Shown: piece by piece, positions 21,316 through 40,000 of the stretch
How the letters are laid out: each line of letters opens with the position of its first letter
Position numbering within the stretch: position 1 is the stretch's first letter
From: Rhodococcoides fascians A44A
GTDB taxonomy: Bacteria > Actinomycetota > Actinomycetes > Mycobacteriales > Mycobacteriaceae
Length of the DNA: 64,000 nucleotides
Assembly (NCBI RefSeq): GCF_000760735.1
Contig: NZ_JMEX01000005.1
Coordinates: 1,146,592-1,210,591 of the forward strand
Reading direction: 5' to 3'
Translations under genes and position numbers: made by a program
The notes under the pieces: model-generated
The model's database searches: none
The model's input: the letters and a program-made list of their open reading frames with translations, nothing else
What the model was told of the DNA's origin: nothing

Positions 21316-24300
21316 TCAGTCTCCTCTGGTCGCACCGGGAACCGACGGTGCGAGGGCCTCGCCGATGGTCACGGACGGGTCGATCGACACGGCGTCGAGA
21401 AGACGTGAGACGCCGGCTGCCAGTCGTTCCGCCGTTTCTTCGCGAAACAGGTCGGTCGCATAGAGCACGGTTCCTGCCAGCGCGACGTCGCCCGCGTCAC
21501 CCGTCACGTCCTGAAACACCAGCTGAAGCTCGTATTTGCTGACCCCGTAATCGAAATCGACCGGTGTGATCCGCAAGCCAGGCAGTTCCAAGCCGGGCCA
21601 CCCGAGGTTCTGGAAACTGACCGTCGTCTGAACGGGCAGTTCACCGGTGTCGACTCGGCTCAGCACGTCGTCGATGGGCACGTCTGCATGCTCCAGAGCA
21701 CTCAGGTCGACGGCGCGACTGTGCGCGAGCAGGTCCGTGAACGCGGTATCCGGGTCGACACGCGTTCGCAGCACCACCGAGTTGTTGAACTTCCCGATGA
21801 GCCCGTCGAGTTCTGCGAGCCCTCGACCGGCCGTGGGAATTCGAACGGCGATGTCGTCGGATCCCGATTCGTGACCGAGCACTGCTGCCACTGCAGCGTG
21901 TACGGCCATGAACAGCGATGCGTTGTTCTCCACGGCCAACGTTTCCACGGTTCGACGAACGTCCGCGGAAATCAGGAAGCCGACATTCGCACCCGACGTC
22001 GTCACCGTCGCCGGACGTGCGTGATCGGTCGGGACACGTCCGGCCGACGCGAGGCCGTCCAATCGCGACCGCCAGTACTCGACCTGTCGGTGTGCCAGCG
22101 ACTCTGGATCATCGGGGTCACCCAGGACGCTTCGAAGCCACAGGGCATGGTCGGCGTACTGGATCGGCAGCGGCTCCCACTCGGGCGTACGGCCGTCTGT
22201 TCGCGAGACGTACGCGGTCAGCACGTCCGTGGTGAGTGGACGCATCGAGAATCCGTCACCGGCGATGTGGTGCAAGACGAAAACGAGAACGTGGTCGACC
22301 GGCGATACCCTCAACACCGCGGTTCGCACAGGGACCTCGGCGGTCACGTCGAAGCGGGTCGCCGCTACCTTCTCCACCGCGGAGGCGATGTCGTTCTCGT
22401 CGACGTCGATCGGTTCGAGGTCGAGCCGAACGTCGTGGGCTGCGACTGCCTTCTGGTGTCCGACACCGTCGACATCCGGATAGACGGTTCGAAGTACCTC
22501 GTGCCTGTCGACGACATCGAGTGCCGCCGCACGCAACGCGGAGACGTCCAGTTCTCCCTGCATCCGTACGGCCACAGGAATGTTGCGCGCGTGGGTCTGC
22601 GAAAGACGGTTGTCCTCCCACAGCCGCTCCTGATTGGGGGACAACGGGACCAGGGTGGCCCGCAGTGTCGTCGTGGACGGCGCACCGGCAGCATCGAAGG
22701 TCACCGGATCCGGTCTCGGATCGTCCGCCAGGTGATATGTCCGACGAGACTTTTCGCGGGCAACCAGGTCGAAGACAGCCAGATCGACAGCGTCCGCATC
22801 CAGGTGGCCCGACAGGCGAGTGCCCTCCCCGTATCTCTCGATCATCGCTGCGATTTCGCGAGCCAAACCTGCGACCGTCGGCGCGTCGAACAACAACCGG
22901 GCGGGCACGCAGCAGTCGAGCCGTGATCCGACACGTGCTGCAACCTGGGTTCCGATCAGCGAGTTCCCACCGAGTTCGAAGAAGTTGTCGTCCGCGCCCA
23001 CCCGGTCGCGGCCGAGCAGTTCCGCATACACGGCGGCAACTGCTTTCTCGGCGAACGTCGACGGTTCACGGAACTCACGCGCGGTGAACTCCGGCTGCGG
23101 CAATGCAGAACGATCCACTTTGCCTGCACCGGTGAGCGGCACGTGATCGATCAGCACGACAGCCGACGGAACCATGTGCGACGGCAGAGACCGGCCCGCC
23201 CACTCCTTCAATTCAGCGGCGTCGGGTGCTGCGGATTTCGAGGGCAGAACGTAGGACGCCAGCGCAGTGGTTCCGGCACCGGCGTCGACGCCTGTCGTGA
23301 GGGAGAAATCGACGTCCGGGTGAGATCGAAGGACAGCGTCTATTTCACCGAGCTCTATTCTGAATCCGCGAATCTTCACCTGGAAGTCGTTGCGGCCGAG
23401 GTACTCCAGACCGCCGGACGACGTACTGCGAACAAGGTCGCCCGTCCGGTACATACGTCCACCGGCGGAATCGCGGGGGTCGGCCACGAATCGCGCCGCG
23501 GTCAACGACGAGCGACCGTGATATCCCCTGGCCACACCGGGTCCGGCAAGGTACAACTCCCCAGCGACCCCCGGTGGAACAGGCGCGAGACGCGCGTCGA
23601 GAACGTGAGCGCGCATTCCGTCGACAGGGCGGCCCATCGTCACGGGGGAACCGTCCCGGATCGGATCGGACATCGTCGCGAAGATCGTGGCCTCGGTGGG
23701 TCCGTACCCGTTGATCAGCGACCTGCCGGGTGCCCACCGTGCGACCAGATCGGCCCCGAAGTCCTCGCCTCCCACGACCAGAACCTCCAGGTCGTCGAGT
23801 CCGTTACCGTCCACCGATGTCAGGGCCGCAGGGGTCGAGAAGCCATGCGTGACGCGTTCTCGGCGAAGCAGCTCGACGAGTTCTTCGCCGCCGTAGTTGT
23901 CCGGAGGCGCGATCACCATCGTTGCGGACGAGCCGATCGCGATCAGATAGTCGAACACCGACACGTCGAAGCTGGGTGAGGTGAAATGCAGTGTCCGGGA
24001 ACGATGGGTCAGGTCGAGCGTCCGCACTGCCTGAGCGCACAGGGCTGCCAGCCCCGCATGCGTCACCACCACCCCTTTCGGCGTGCCCGTCGAGCCGGAG
24101 GTGTAGATGAGATAAGCGGGGTTCTCGGCACGCAGGGTACCGGTTCGTTCGCTCGTGGACACCGGCTCGTCGGACAGTTCGCCCAGGCGCGCCCCCGTCT
24201 CGGTGTCGTCGAGCGCGGTCCATGCGCACGCATTCGGTAGCCCGGCCGGGTGCATGGTGGACGACGACAGATGCTCGGTGAGGGTGAGCCCTCGGCTCGC

Positions 24301-24687
24301 GCCCGAGTCGGTCACCATGTGGCGGATGCGTTCGGCCGGGTAGGACGGGTCGACCGGAAGGAAGGCGCCTCCCGATTTGACGACGGCCCACACCGCGACG
24401 ATCGACTCGATCGATCGAGTCAGAGCGAGTGCGACCACGACTTCGGGGCCGACTCCGCCGGAGATGAGGTACCGAGCCAGCCTGGACGACCGGGCGTCGA
24501 GTTCGGCGTACGTGACCGTCCGCTCGCCGTCGACGATCGCGACGGCGCTCGGATCTCGTTCGACCGCGGTACTCAGCAACGCCGGTAGCAGCGTGACCCG
24601 ACTACGGGCCGGTCTACGTCCCCGTTGCCCGCGATCCTTTCGTTCACCCTTCACTCGGTCACTCGACGACGTGGACCGCGAACTCAT
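21316..24687 (-). CDS. NRPS subunit S4: basic N-tail-A-PCP-C
   Basis: A single-module synthetase of 1123 residues from the ATG at 24687. The frame runs upstream to 24972, but the extra 95 residues look like non-coding leader, and GAGGGG precedes the 24687 ATG. Order: Ser/Arg/Lys-rich tail 1-40, A 40-523 (GKVDR near the end), PCP about 578 (LGGNSL), an unusually long linker 600-680, C 683-1096 (HHIAGDG). The A pocket reads DVFFVGGIFK, which I cannot assign; it looks hydrophobic. The C domain is divergent: [12 protein letters not shown] replaces [11 protein letters not shown], and [12 protein letters not shown] replaces [12 protein letters not shown]. The protein stops right after the C domain with no tail, unlike S1, S2 and S5. 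Its C domain must work with an A-PCP on another subunit. Confidence 0.88.
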   Translation of the reverse strand: MSSRSTSSSDRVKGERKDRGQRGRRPARSRVTLLPALLSTAVERDPSAVAIVDGERTVTYAELDARSSRLARYLISGGVGPEVVVALALTRSIESIVAVWAVVKSGGAFLPVDPSYPAERIRHMVTDSGASRGLTLTEHLSSSTMHPAGLPNACAWTALDDTETGARLGELSDEPVSTSERTGTLRAENPAYLIYTSGSTGTPKGVVVTHAGLAALCAQAVRTLDLTHRSRTLHFTSPSFDVSVFDYLIAIGSSATMVIAPPDNYGGEELVELLRRERVTHGFSTPAALTSVDGNGLDDLEVLVVGGEDFGADLVARWAPGRSLINGYGPTEATIFATMSDPIRDGSPVTMGRPVDGMRAHVLDARLAPVPPGVAGELYLAGPGVARGYHGRSSLTAARFVADPRDSAGGRMYRTGDLVRSTSSGGLEYLGRNDFQVKIRGFRIELGEIDAVLRSHPDVDFSLTTGVDAGAGTTALASYVLPSKSAAPDAAELKEWAGRSLPSHMVPSAVVLIDHVPLTGAGKVDRSALPQPEFTAREFREPSTFAEKAVAAVYAELLGRDRVGADDNFFELGGNSLIGTQVAARVGSRLDCCVPARLLFDAPTVAGLAREIAAMIERYGEGTRLSGHLDADAVDLAVFDLVAREKSRRTYHLADDPRPDPVTFDAAGAPSTTTLRATLVPLSPNQERLWEDNRLSQTHARNIPVAVRMQGELDVSALRAAALDVVDRHEVLRTVYPDVDGVGHQKAVAAHDVRLDLEPIDVDENDIASAVEKVAATRFDVTAEVPVRTAVLRVSPVDHVLVFVLHHIAGDGFSMRPLTTDVLTAYVSRTDGRTPEWEPLPIQYADHALWLRSVLGDPDDPESLAHRQVEYWRSRLDGLASAGRVPTDHARPATVTTSGANVGFLISADVRRTVETLAVENNASLFMAVHAAVAAVLGHESGSDDIAVRIPTAGRGLAELDGLIGKFNNSVVLRTRVDPDTAFTDLLAHSRAVDLSALEHADVPIDDVLSRVDTGELPVQTTVSFQNLGWPGLELPGLRITPVDFDYGVSKYELQLVFQDVTGDAGDVALAGTVLYATDLFREETAERLAAGVSRLLDAVSIDPSVTIGEALAPSVPGATRGD

Positions 24688-24991
24688 ACGTGAACAACCC
24701 CTCGACCGTGCTCGTTGGACGCCGCCTCGTGGCCAGGTCGCCCGCCGTTCGTCGTGGGCAGGCTTCGTTGGAAACATGCTCACCCGGACTCGACGAACTA
24801 TTACAACACGATTACGAAAAGGTTCGGCGAACACCCGCCGACCGCGCGGCGAACAGCGCATCAGCCAAGTCACACTGAGGTTTTGGATTCTGAGACAGTC
24901 GCCCGAACAAGCCGCATACGGTCGAATGTCCGAAATAACAGGATCGAAGTCGAATCGAAAAGTGCATAACAATACTTTCGATTGTTATGCA
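24688..24991 (-). promoter_or_regulatory. Leader between S3 and S4
   Basis: The 304 bases hold no convincing gene. Immediately after the S3 stop lies a large inverted repeat (listed separately). In the S4 direction there is an A+T-richer tract (24798-24822, minus strand reading CGTAATCGTGTTGTAATAG) that could carry a -10 box, but no clear -35 is seen. GAGGGG about ten bases before the S4 ATG is the likely ribosome site. S4, and perhaps S5, probably start a new transcript here. Confidence 0.3.

Positions 24992-25000
<9 letters not shown>
24955..25000 (-). terminator. 46-bp inverted repeat on the S3 stop codon, likely terminator
   Basis: Plus-strand arms AGTGCATAACAAT (24961-24973) and ATTGTTATGCACT (24981-24993) are perfect 13-bp complements around a seven-base loop. 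TCGAAA (24955-24960) and TTTCGA (24995-25000) extend the stem by six pairs with one bulged base. In the transcribed minus sense the hairpin starts within the TAG stop of S3 and is followed by TTTT. That fits an intrinsic terminator closing the S1-S2-S3 operon. Because the T-run lies in the outer stem and the symmetry is so complete, an operator or attenuator is the alternative. Confidence 0.65.
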
Positions 25001-30807
<5,807 letters not shown>

Positions 30808-30811
<4 letters not shown>

Positions 30812-31011
30812 GCGTCGCGGTCCGTGCGGTAGCCGGTGCAGTCCATGCAGTACACGATGTCCATTTTTGCTGACTGCACGTACACGTTCCGTTTCGCCCC
30901 TTCGATCGACGCTCGGCCCTGGGGCCGAAGCTCGGTTACATCCACACCGGTATGCGAACTACAGGTGGTTCGATGCACTCGGCACCGCAGATTGCGTACC
31001 CCACCGTTCAT
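30808..31011 (-). CDS. Possible small leader ORF upstream of S3
   Basis: A 67-codon frame fills most of the S2-S3 gap and ends in an ATGA overlap with the S3 start; an internal ATG at 30864 gives an 18-residue version, MDIVYCMDCTGYRTDRDA. It has two Cys pairs (one CMDC) but no recognisable family. S3 lacks a good Shine-Dalgarno sequence, so translation of this frame could feed ribosomes to S3. In GC-rich DNA such frames also arise by chance. Confidence 0.2.
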
Positions 31012-31074
31012 CGATTGCCGAGCGGACGACGTTACTGCGCGGTAAGGTCCGCCCGGCCGGGCCGAGACCGCTCC
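30812..31074 (-). promoter_or_regulatory. S2-S3 intergenic region
   Basis: The 263-base gap contains several short self-complementary stretches: CCCGGCCGGG just after the S2 stop, CGGCCC-CA-GGGCCG in the middle, and TGCAGT...ACTGCA (minus sense) near the S3 start. There is no T-run after any of them and no convincing promoter. Apart from the small frame listed separately I see no gene. Confidence 0.3.
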
Positions 31075-34000
31075 CTAGTGGCGCCCGAAAGCTTGTTCGC
31101 CCGCAGTCACCCGAGCCTCTCCGATCGCACGGGCCGAGGTTTCGTTCTCTGTCGGTGCGTCGACGAGAACGACGAACTGGAGGTCCTCGGACTCTTCCTC
31201 GGCCAGCTCCTCGACTCGATCCGCGGTGACGAACGCATGCGTGACCCAGTCGTCCAGGACCGCATCGCTCAGCGAGACGTCGGCCGCAGGTACCACCCAC
31301 GCCGCTCCGACGAGAGCGGACGACAGCAGCGTGGACAGATGCCAGAGCGGTCCCGCAGCGACATCCGCGAGCACCCGTGACTCGAACGTCATCGACAGTC
31401 GTGCATCCGCGGCGAGCAACGACGCCACCAACTCACTCTGGGCGATCACGAACGGCTCGGTCGCTCGATCGTCGACCACGACGACAGCCGCGTCGTCGAC
31501 GGCGAGCAGTCGAGTGCGCGCAGAGTACGCAATCGGTCGACGCGATGCGGACTGCACGGCCTCGGACACCGCGGGATCGTCGAGCGCAACGAGCTGCGCA
31601 CCGTCACTCTTCTGGGACACTGCCATGTCCGACGCCGAGGTGCCGATCACCCACGTCGCATCCGCGCTCGTGCCGAGTACCGAAGCGGGTGTGTCCGCCT
31701 CCGACACCACCACGGCGGCACCCGCGAACACGACCGCAAGCACGGTCACTACCCAGTCCACCGACATCGCGACGTCGACGACCACGCGATCACCGGGCCC
31801 GACACCGCGGTCGACCAGGACACGCGCCAGCGCGGACGACCGTCCTTCGATGTCGATGTAGGACATCTCGTCACCGTTGTCCACGACCGCGGGAGCCTCC
31901 GGATCGAGCTCGACCACGGATCCGATCACCTGCGGCAGCGACCGTTCGACGGCGACGGCCGTGGCGTCGTTCGCCCCAGCCGAGGTCGTCTGCGCGTCGG
32001 TTCGAGCTCTTTCCTCGTCGGACATGATCTCGATATCACCGACGATCACGAACGGATCCGACGCGACAGCCTCGAGGATGCGCGTCAGCCGGTCTGCGAA
32101 CGACGCCGCAGTCTGCTCGTCGAACAGGTCGGTGGCGTACAGCAGCGATCCGAACAGTCCGGCAGGTTCGCCGGCGTCGTCCATCCTGGACTCGACGGTG
32201 AACTGCAGGTCGAACTTCGCGCCGAGCTCCCCCGCTTCCAGGCCTTCCACCGAGAGCCCCGGCAGTTCCAACTTCACCCGTTCGAGATTTTGGAACGACA
32301 AGGCAACCTGGAAGATCGGGTGGCGTGCCTGAGACCGTGCGGGGACGACGGCGTCGACGATCTCCTCGAACGGCAGGTCGGCGTTGCTGAATGCACCGAG
32401 GTCGACCGTCCGCACGTCGTCGACCAGACCGGAGAACGTTCCACCGAAGTCGACGTGGGTGCGCAGCGCGAGGGTGTTGACGAACATGCCCACGAGATCG
32501 TCGAGTTCGGCGGCTCCGCGTCCCGCCACCGGGGTTCCGACGACGATGTCGCTGCTGCCGCTGAGACGGCCGAGAAGAACAGCCAGACCAGCGTGCACGA
32601 CCATGAACAGCGAGGTGCCACGATCGCGCGCGAAGTCGATCAATCCTGCTTGCGCCGCGGGGTCGACATGGAACGGCGTCGAGTGCCCTCGCATCGACTG
32701 GGTCGGCGGACGCGGACGGTCGGTCGGTAGATCGACAGCCTCCGGAATTCCCGAGAGGGTCTGCTTCCAGTAGTCGAGCTGTGTCGACGCCGGCGATCCC
32801 CCAACGGTCGTGTCGCCGAGCACCTGGCGTTGCCACAGTGCGAAGTCCGCGTACTGCACGGGGAGCGCAGTCCACATCGGTGGGGTGCCCTGCGTCCGGG
32901 CCGAGTAGGCCACCATGACATCCCGGGCGAGCGGCGCAATCGAGGCGCCGTCGGCGGAGATGTGATGGACGACGAGGGCAAGCACGTGCTCGGTCGGGCT
33001 CAGCTGAACCAACCCCACACGAACCGGTACCGTCGCCGCGACGTCGAATCCTCCGAGAACCAGCTGGGCGACTGCCTCGAACGCCTCTTCTTCACCGTCG
33101 ACGACTGTGGGACGCAGGTCGAACACGACCTCCTGCGATGACAGGATCTTCTGCTCCGGACCGTCGGTGTCCGACGGGTAGGTCGTACGCAGCGTTTCGT
33201 GGCGAGCGACGACATCGCCGATCGCCGCGGCGAGCGCATCCCGGTTCAGCTCGCCGGTCAAACGCACCGCGAGGGGGATGTTGTACGCGCTCGACTCCGG
33301 GTCGATGGTGCTCAGCACCCACATCCGCTGCTGCGCCAGCGACAGCGGCAGCCTCGCCGGACGCTCGGTCGCGACCAGAGGTGCCCGGCTACCCGTGCCG
33401 GCCAGACTCTCGACTGCGGCGGCGAAGGACTCGACCGTCGAGAAATCGAACAGTGTTCTGACCGGAATCGACGCATCGAGCGCCGCGCCGACGCGGGACA
33501 CGACCTGGGTAGCGATGAGCGAGTTGCCGCCGAGGTCGAAGAAGTTGTCGTCGAGACCGACCCGTTCGAGCCCCAGGACCTCGGTGAAGACACTGGCAAC
33601 CGTGACCTGAGCCTCGGACGTCGGTTCACGGAACTCCGACAGCTGGGGCGCCGGGTCCGGCAGCGCCTTGCGGTCGAGCTTGCCCGCTGAGCCGAGGGGG
33701 AACTCGTCGAGCACGACGAACGCCGCGGGCACCATGTACTCGGGCAACGACTCCGCGACGGTGCGCCGGATCGCGTCCACGTCGACGACTCGACCTGCTG
33801 CGGGAACGACGTAGGCGACCAGCCGGTCACCACGGACCAGAACGACCGCCTGTCCAGCCGAATCCGATTGCAGCACAGAGGATTCGATCTCTCCGAGTTC
33901 GATGCGCAATCCGCGCAGTTTGACCTGGAAGTCCGACCGTCCGATGTACTCGATCTCGCCGGCGGAGTTCCACCGCACGAGGTCGCCGGTGCGGTAGAGC

Positions 34001-37000
34001 CGCGCGCCGTCGACGCCGAACGGGTTCGCGACGAATCGGTCCGCGGTGAGATCGGGGCGGGACGAGTATCCGCGCGCCAGTTGCACGCCACCGAGATACA
34101 ACTCGCCGACCGCGCCGACGCCGACCGCGTTCAGTCGCGCGTCGAGAACGTACACCTGCGTGTTGTAGACCGGTCGACCGATCGGGACGGCGGCGATATC
34201 AGCTTCGGAGACCTCGTGGAAGGTGACGTCGACAGCCGCTTCCGTCGGTCCGTACAGGTTCACCAATCGGGTGGACGGAAGAACCTCGGCGAGAGCACGC
34301 GCCGTCGACGTCGGCAAGGCTTCACCTGACGAGAACACGATCCGCAGAGACCTGTCCGACGCCGCAGACGGCTCGGCGGCGAACACCCCGAGCATCGACG
34401 GAACGAAGTGCGCCACGCTCACGCGTTCCGCGGCGATCAGCTCTGCGACGTACTTCGGATCACGGTGCCCGTCCGGCCGTGCGATCACCAGTCGAGCGCC
34501 GATCTGCAACGGCCAGAACAGTTCCCACACGGACACGTCGAACGTCGTCGGCGTCTTCTGCACCACGGTGTCGTCCACCGTCAGCTCGTACTCGTCCTGC
34601 ATCCACACCAGACGGTTGACGATCGAACGGTGCTCGACGACGACGCCCTTGGGCTTTCCGGTGGAACCGGAGGTGAACAGAACGTACGCGGGATCCCGAG
34701 GCGTGAGTGCTCCCGTGCGCTCGGCGTCGGTGAGGGGACGGTCGGGGTGGACGGTCGTGTCCACGTCGTCCAGCACGACCACGTCGTCGCCCGCGAGTTC
34801 TCCGCGATCACGCGTCGTCGTCAGGGTCAGCGCGGTGGCCGCAGTGTCGAGGATGTAGGAGATTCGCTCGGTCGGCTGCGACGGATCGACCGGAACGTAC
34901 GCGGCCCCTGCCTTCAGCACCGCGTAGATGCCGACCATGAGCTCGATCGACCGGCCGACCGCTACTGCCACCGTTCCGCCCGGACCGACGCCGCGCTCGA
35001 CGAGGTACCGCGCGAGGCGGTTGGCACGCGAGTCGAGTTCTCCGTATGCGACGGACTCGCCTTCGTAGGTCAACGCCACTGCATTCGGCGAGATCGACAC
35101 GCGTGACTCGAACATCGAGACCAGCGTCGCCGACGGATCCAGATCGTGATCGGTCGAGTTCAGCTCCACCAGCAATCGGCTTCGCTCCGCGTCGTCGACG
35201 AGGTCGATATCACCGACGACGACCGAAGGATCAGCCGCGACCGCACCGAGCACCGTGACGAACTGCGCGGTGAGTAGTTCGATCGTCGACGCGTCGAACA
35301 AGTCGGTGGCGTAGACGATTTCGGCCTCACGGACCGGTGCGCCGTCGAGGCCTGCAGTGGGCTCCCCGACAGTTACCTGAAGGTCCATCTTGGCCACCGC
35401 GGCGTCGAAGTCGATCGACGACGCCTTCAGACCGGGTAGCGAGAACGAGGTGGATGCGAAGTTCTGGAACGTGAGCAGCACCTGGGTCAACGGGTGTCGT
35501 CCACCGACACGCGGTGGATCGAGAACCTCGACGACACGCTCGAAGGGAACGTCCGCGTGCGCAAAGGCGGACAGGTCCGTTTCGCGGACGACCTTCAACA
35601 GCTCGACGAACGTCGAGGTTCCTGCCACCGGCGTTCGAAGCACCAATGTGTTGACGAACATTCCGATCACGTCGTCGAGCTCGGCTTCACCGCGACCGGC
35701 GATCGGAGTGCCCACCACCACGTCGGATTCACCGGACACCCGCGACAACAACACGGCCAGCGCACCGTGCACCACCATGAACGGAGTCACGCCGGCACGG
35801 GTTGCCACGGTATCGATGGCTGCCACCGTCTTCGCGTCGATGGTGAAGCGGTGGGCGGCACCCCGCCCACTGGCCACGGCGGGACGGGAACGATCGACCG
35901 GTAGTGCCGGCTCGTCCGGAGCATCACGCAACCGTTCGAGCCAGTATCGTTCCTGGGCGGCCATGGGTGACGTCGGATCGTCCGAGGACCCCAGTACTTC
36001 GCGCTGCCACAACGTGTAGTCCGCGTACTGCACCGGCAGGGGCGACCATCCCGGCTCGTCGCCTGCTCCGCGCGCCACGTAGGCCGTCACCACGTCTCGG
36101 ATCAACGGCATCATCGAGAAACCGTCGGCCGCAATGTGATAGGCGACGACGACCAGCACGTACTCGTCATCGCCGAGGTCCAGCAGACGAATTCGAACCG
36201 GCACCGACCGGGTGACGTCGAATCCTTCGGACACGATCGTGGTCACCGCAGAGACCACGTCGGCCTCGGACACCTGCTCCACCCGGAAGTCCGGTCGAAC
36301 AGCCGTGGCAGGAAGGACCACCTGGATTCCGGTTCCGGAAGATTCCGGGTACACCGTGCGCAGACTTTCGTGGCGAGCGACGACATCGTCGATCGCTGCA
36401 CGCAACACATCGACGTCGAGTGCACCGCTCAATCGCACCGCCGCCGGGATGTTGTTCACCGCCGACTCGGGCTCCAGACGGTTCAGGAACCACATACGCT
36501 GTTGCGCAGGCGACAGCGGAATGCGGTCCGGTCGCGGGCGAGGGGTCAGAGCGGGGCGGGCGCCGGAGCCCGACTCCACGCGTGCCGCAAGGGATTCGAC
36601 CGAAGACGCATCGAAGACCATGCGCACCGGAACTCGACTGTCGAGGGCGACTCCGAGTCTGGACACGAGCTGAGTCGCAACGAGCGAGTTGCCGCCCAAT
36701 TCGAAGAAGTCGTCGTCGAGACCCACCCGTTCGAGACCGAGTACGTCCGCGAAGACGTCTGCGACGATCTCCTCGATCGGTGTGCGAGGTGCTCGGAACT
36801 GCGTGGCATGGACCGTCGGGGCGGGAAGCGCCTTCCGGTCCAGCTTGCCGGAGGTGTTCAACGGGAACTCGTCGAGCGTGAGGATCGCACCGGGAATCAT
36901 GTAGCGAGGCAGCGCCTCGGCAAGCGAATCGCGCAGTTCGTCGATGTCGATGTCGGTGTCTTCGGCGGACGCAGGAACGACGTATCCGACGAGTTGGTCA

Positions 37001-40000
37001 CCGGTGTTCGTCTGCACCACCGCAGCGGCGGACAAGCCCACCCGCGGGTGGGCAGCGAGCGCGGCCTCGATTTCACCCAACTCGATACGTTGCCCACGGA
37101 ACTTGACCTGGAAATCGGTGCGACCGATGTACTCGAGCGTGCCGTCGGATTGCCACACCACGAGGTCGCCCGTCCGATACATCCGGCTGCTCGCCGAGGA
37201 CGAGCGGGACACGAACGGATTGGCCACGAATCGATCGACCGTCAGGTCGACTCGACCGTGGTAGCCACGCGCAAGCTGGACGCCGGCAAGGTAGAGCTCG
37301 CCCGGAACTCCGACCGGGACCGGCCGGAGTCGTGAATCGAGCACGTAGACAGCGGAATTCCACTCGGGTCGCCCGATGGTGACAGCCGAGCCGATCGCGG
37401 TGTCGGTCACGTCCGCGTACGTGATCGACACGGCCGCCTCGGTGGGGCCGTACAGGTTGTGCACCCGCGCGTCCGAGACTCGCGCGAAGTCACGGACCGC
37501 TTCTCCTGGAAGAGCTTCACCGATGACGAAGATCTGTTGCACGGACCGAAGCGCCGCCCGTCCTACCGCCGATGCGAACACCGACAGCATCGTGGGAACG
37601 AAGTCCGTGACCGTCACGTGTCGCTGCGAGATCACCTCGGCGAGGTAGCGGGGGTCGCGATGACCATCGGGGGTGGCGAGCACCAGTTGTGCGCCCACTC
37701 TCAGCGGAAGGAAGAATCCCCAGAGCGAGACGTCGAACGTCGTCGCGGTCTTCTGCAGATACACGTCCGACGCGTCGAGCGAGTACTCGGACTGCATCCA
37801 TTCCATCTGGTTCACGATCGCGCGGTGACTCACCGCTACGCCCTTGGGACGGCCGGTGGACCCGGACGTGAAGATCACGTATGCGACGGACTCGGCAGAC
37901 ACACGAGAACGCGGCAGGACCACGTCCTTGCCGCCCCGGAACTCGGCCGGCGCGGAGTCCACGTCGATCACTCGGACGGCCCCGGGAGGTGTGAACAGGT
38001 CCCGACCGCGCACGAGGACGCAGACCGGTTGTGCGGCACCGAGTATGTAGTCGATTCGCTCCACCGGGTGATCGGGGTCGATGGGGACGAAGCCTGCGCC
38101 CGCACGCAGCACCGCATACATTCCGACGACCAGGTCGATCGATCGGCGCATCGCGATGGCGACCAAAGCGTCGGGCCCCGCGCCTGCGTCCACCAGCACG
38201 CGCGCGAGTTCGTCCACCCTCGCGGCGAATTCGCCGTACGTCAGAGAGTCGTCCTCGTACACCACCGCGACGGCGTTCGGTGTCTCGCGCGCGGCGTCGG
38301 CGAACCGGTCGAGCAGCATCGCATCGTCGACGGTTCGTCCGGTCTCGTTCCATCCGGCAACGAGCAGCTCCGCCTCGTCCGCAGCGACCAGTTCGATATC
38401 GCCGACGATCACCGTCGGCTCGTCGGTGATCTGCTCGAGAACGCGGAGGAATCGCCGTTCGAGCGTCTCGACGGACGCCGGATCGAAAAGGTCGGTTGCG
38501 TAAGCGAATTCGACGGACCATCCATTGCCGTCGACCGGCTCACTGACCGCGACCTGCAGATCGAACTTGGCGATCCCGGCGTCGAAGTCGACTGCCGACA
38601 CGGACAGATTCGGCAGCTCCAACGAGGATCGGCCGAGATTCTGGAAGAAGAGCGCTACCTGGAAGAGTGGGTGACGCGCCGCGGACCGAGCCGGATCGAG
38701 TATCTCCACGAGGCGTTCGAACGGTAAATCGGCGTTGGCGAATGCCGCGAGATCCGTGCGGCGCACCGTGTCGAGCAGGTCCTCGAAGGATGCCGCGGTA
38801 TCCACGTCCGTTCTCAGGACGAGGGTGTTGACGAACATACCGATCATGTCGTCCAGCGCTGCGTCGCCGCGGCCGGCGATGGGCGCACCGATGGCGATGT
38901 CCGACGTTGCCGACAGTCGTGCGAGCAGGACGGACAACGCAGCGTGCACCACCATGAACGGAGTGGCTCGGTGCTCCTGCGCGGTCCGTTCCACGGACGC
39001 GCGAAGCTCGCCGGAGACCTCGAATCGGTGGGTTCGACCGCGATTGCTCGCCACGGCCGGACGGCGACGGTCGAACGGCAGATCCAACTGAGCAGGGAGC
39101 CCGGCGAGCGCGCTCTGCCAGTAATCCTTCTGCGCGGAGATGATCGAATTCGGATCGTCCTCGGAGCCGAGCACTTCCCGCTGCCAGAGCGTGTAGTCGG
39201 CGTACTGGACGGCAAGTGGTTCCCAATCGGTGTCCAGCCCTGCCGCGCGTGCGGTGTAGGCCCGGACGACGTCTCGCGTCAGCGGACCGAGCGAGTACCC
39301 GTCCGCGGCGATGTGATGGACGACGAACACCAGAACGTGCTCGGTCGACGACACCTCGAACAGGCTCGCGCGGAACGGCGCTCGCCCGGTGACGTCGAAA
39401 CCGGCGAGCACGGTCTCCTCGATCGCTGCCGGAAGCTCGTCGGCGTCTATCGGGATGGGGGCGAGGTCGGGGATGACAGCGCGGGTCGGCACGACTTCCT
39501 GGCTGCCCACCCCGTCCACCTCTGGGTACACCGTCCGCAGAGATTCGTGGCGGGCCAGTACGTCGGCGACCGCGACGTGCAGTGCATGTCTGTCCAGCAG
39601 GCCGGACAACCGGATCGCGACCGGGATGTTGTTGACCGCCGACTCCGTGTCCAGTCGGTTGAGAAACCACATGCGCTGCTGCGCGAGGGACAGTGGCACA
39701 CGATCGGGCCGCGGACGCGGGACGAGAGGTACCCGTGCCCCACCGCTTGCCTCGCTCTCGATTCGTGTCGCCAGGGCTGCGACGGTCGAGGTTTCGAACA
39801 TCAGTCGAACCGGAACCGTCGTGTTCAGCGCAGCACCCAGCCGTGACACGACTCGTGTGGCGATCAACGAGTTTCCGCCGAGCGCGAAGAAATCGTCGTC
39901 GACTCCTACCCGTTCGGCCCCCAGCACCTCACCGAACACGCTCGCGACGATCTCCTCGACGGGGGTCGACGGCGCGCGGAATTCTGCCGCTTCCACCTGC

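Noticed and set aside
24688..24972. Extended N-terminus of S4 starting at 24972
   Set aside because: It begins inside the inverted repeat after S3 and has no domain similarity; the ATG at 24687 gives the same kind of basic tail as S3.
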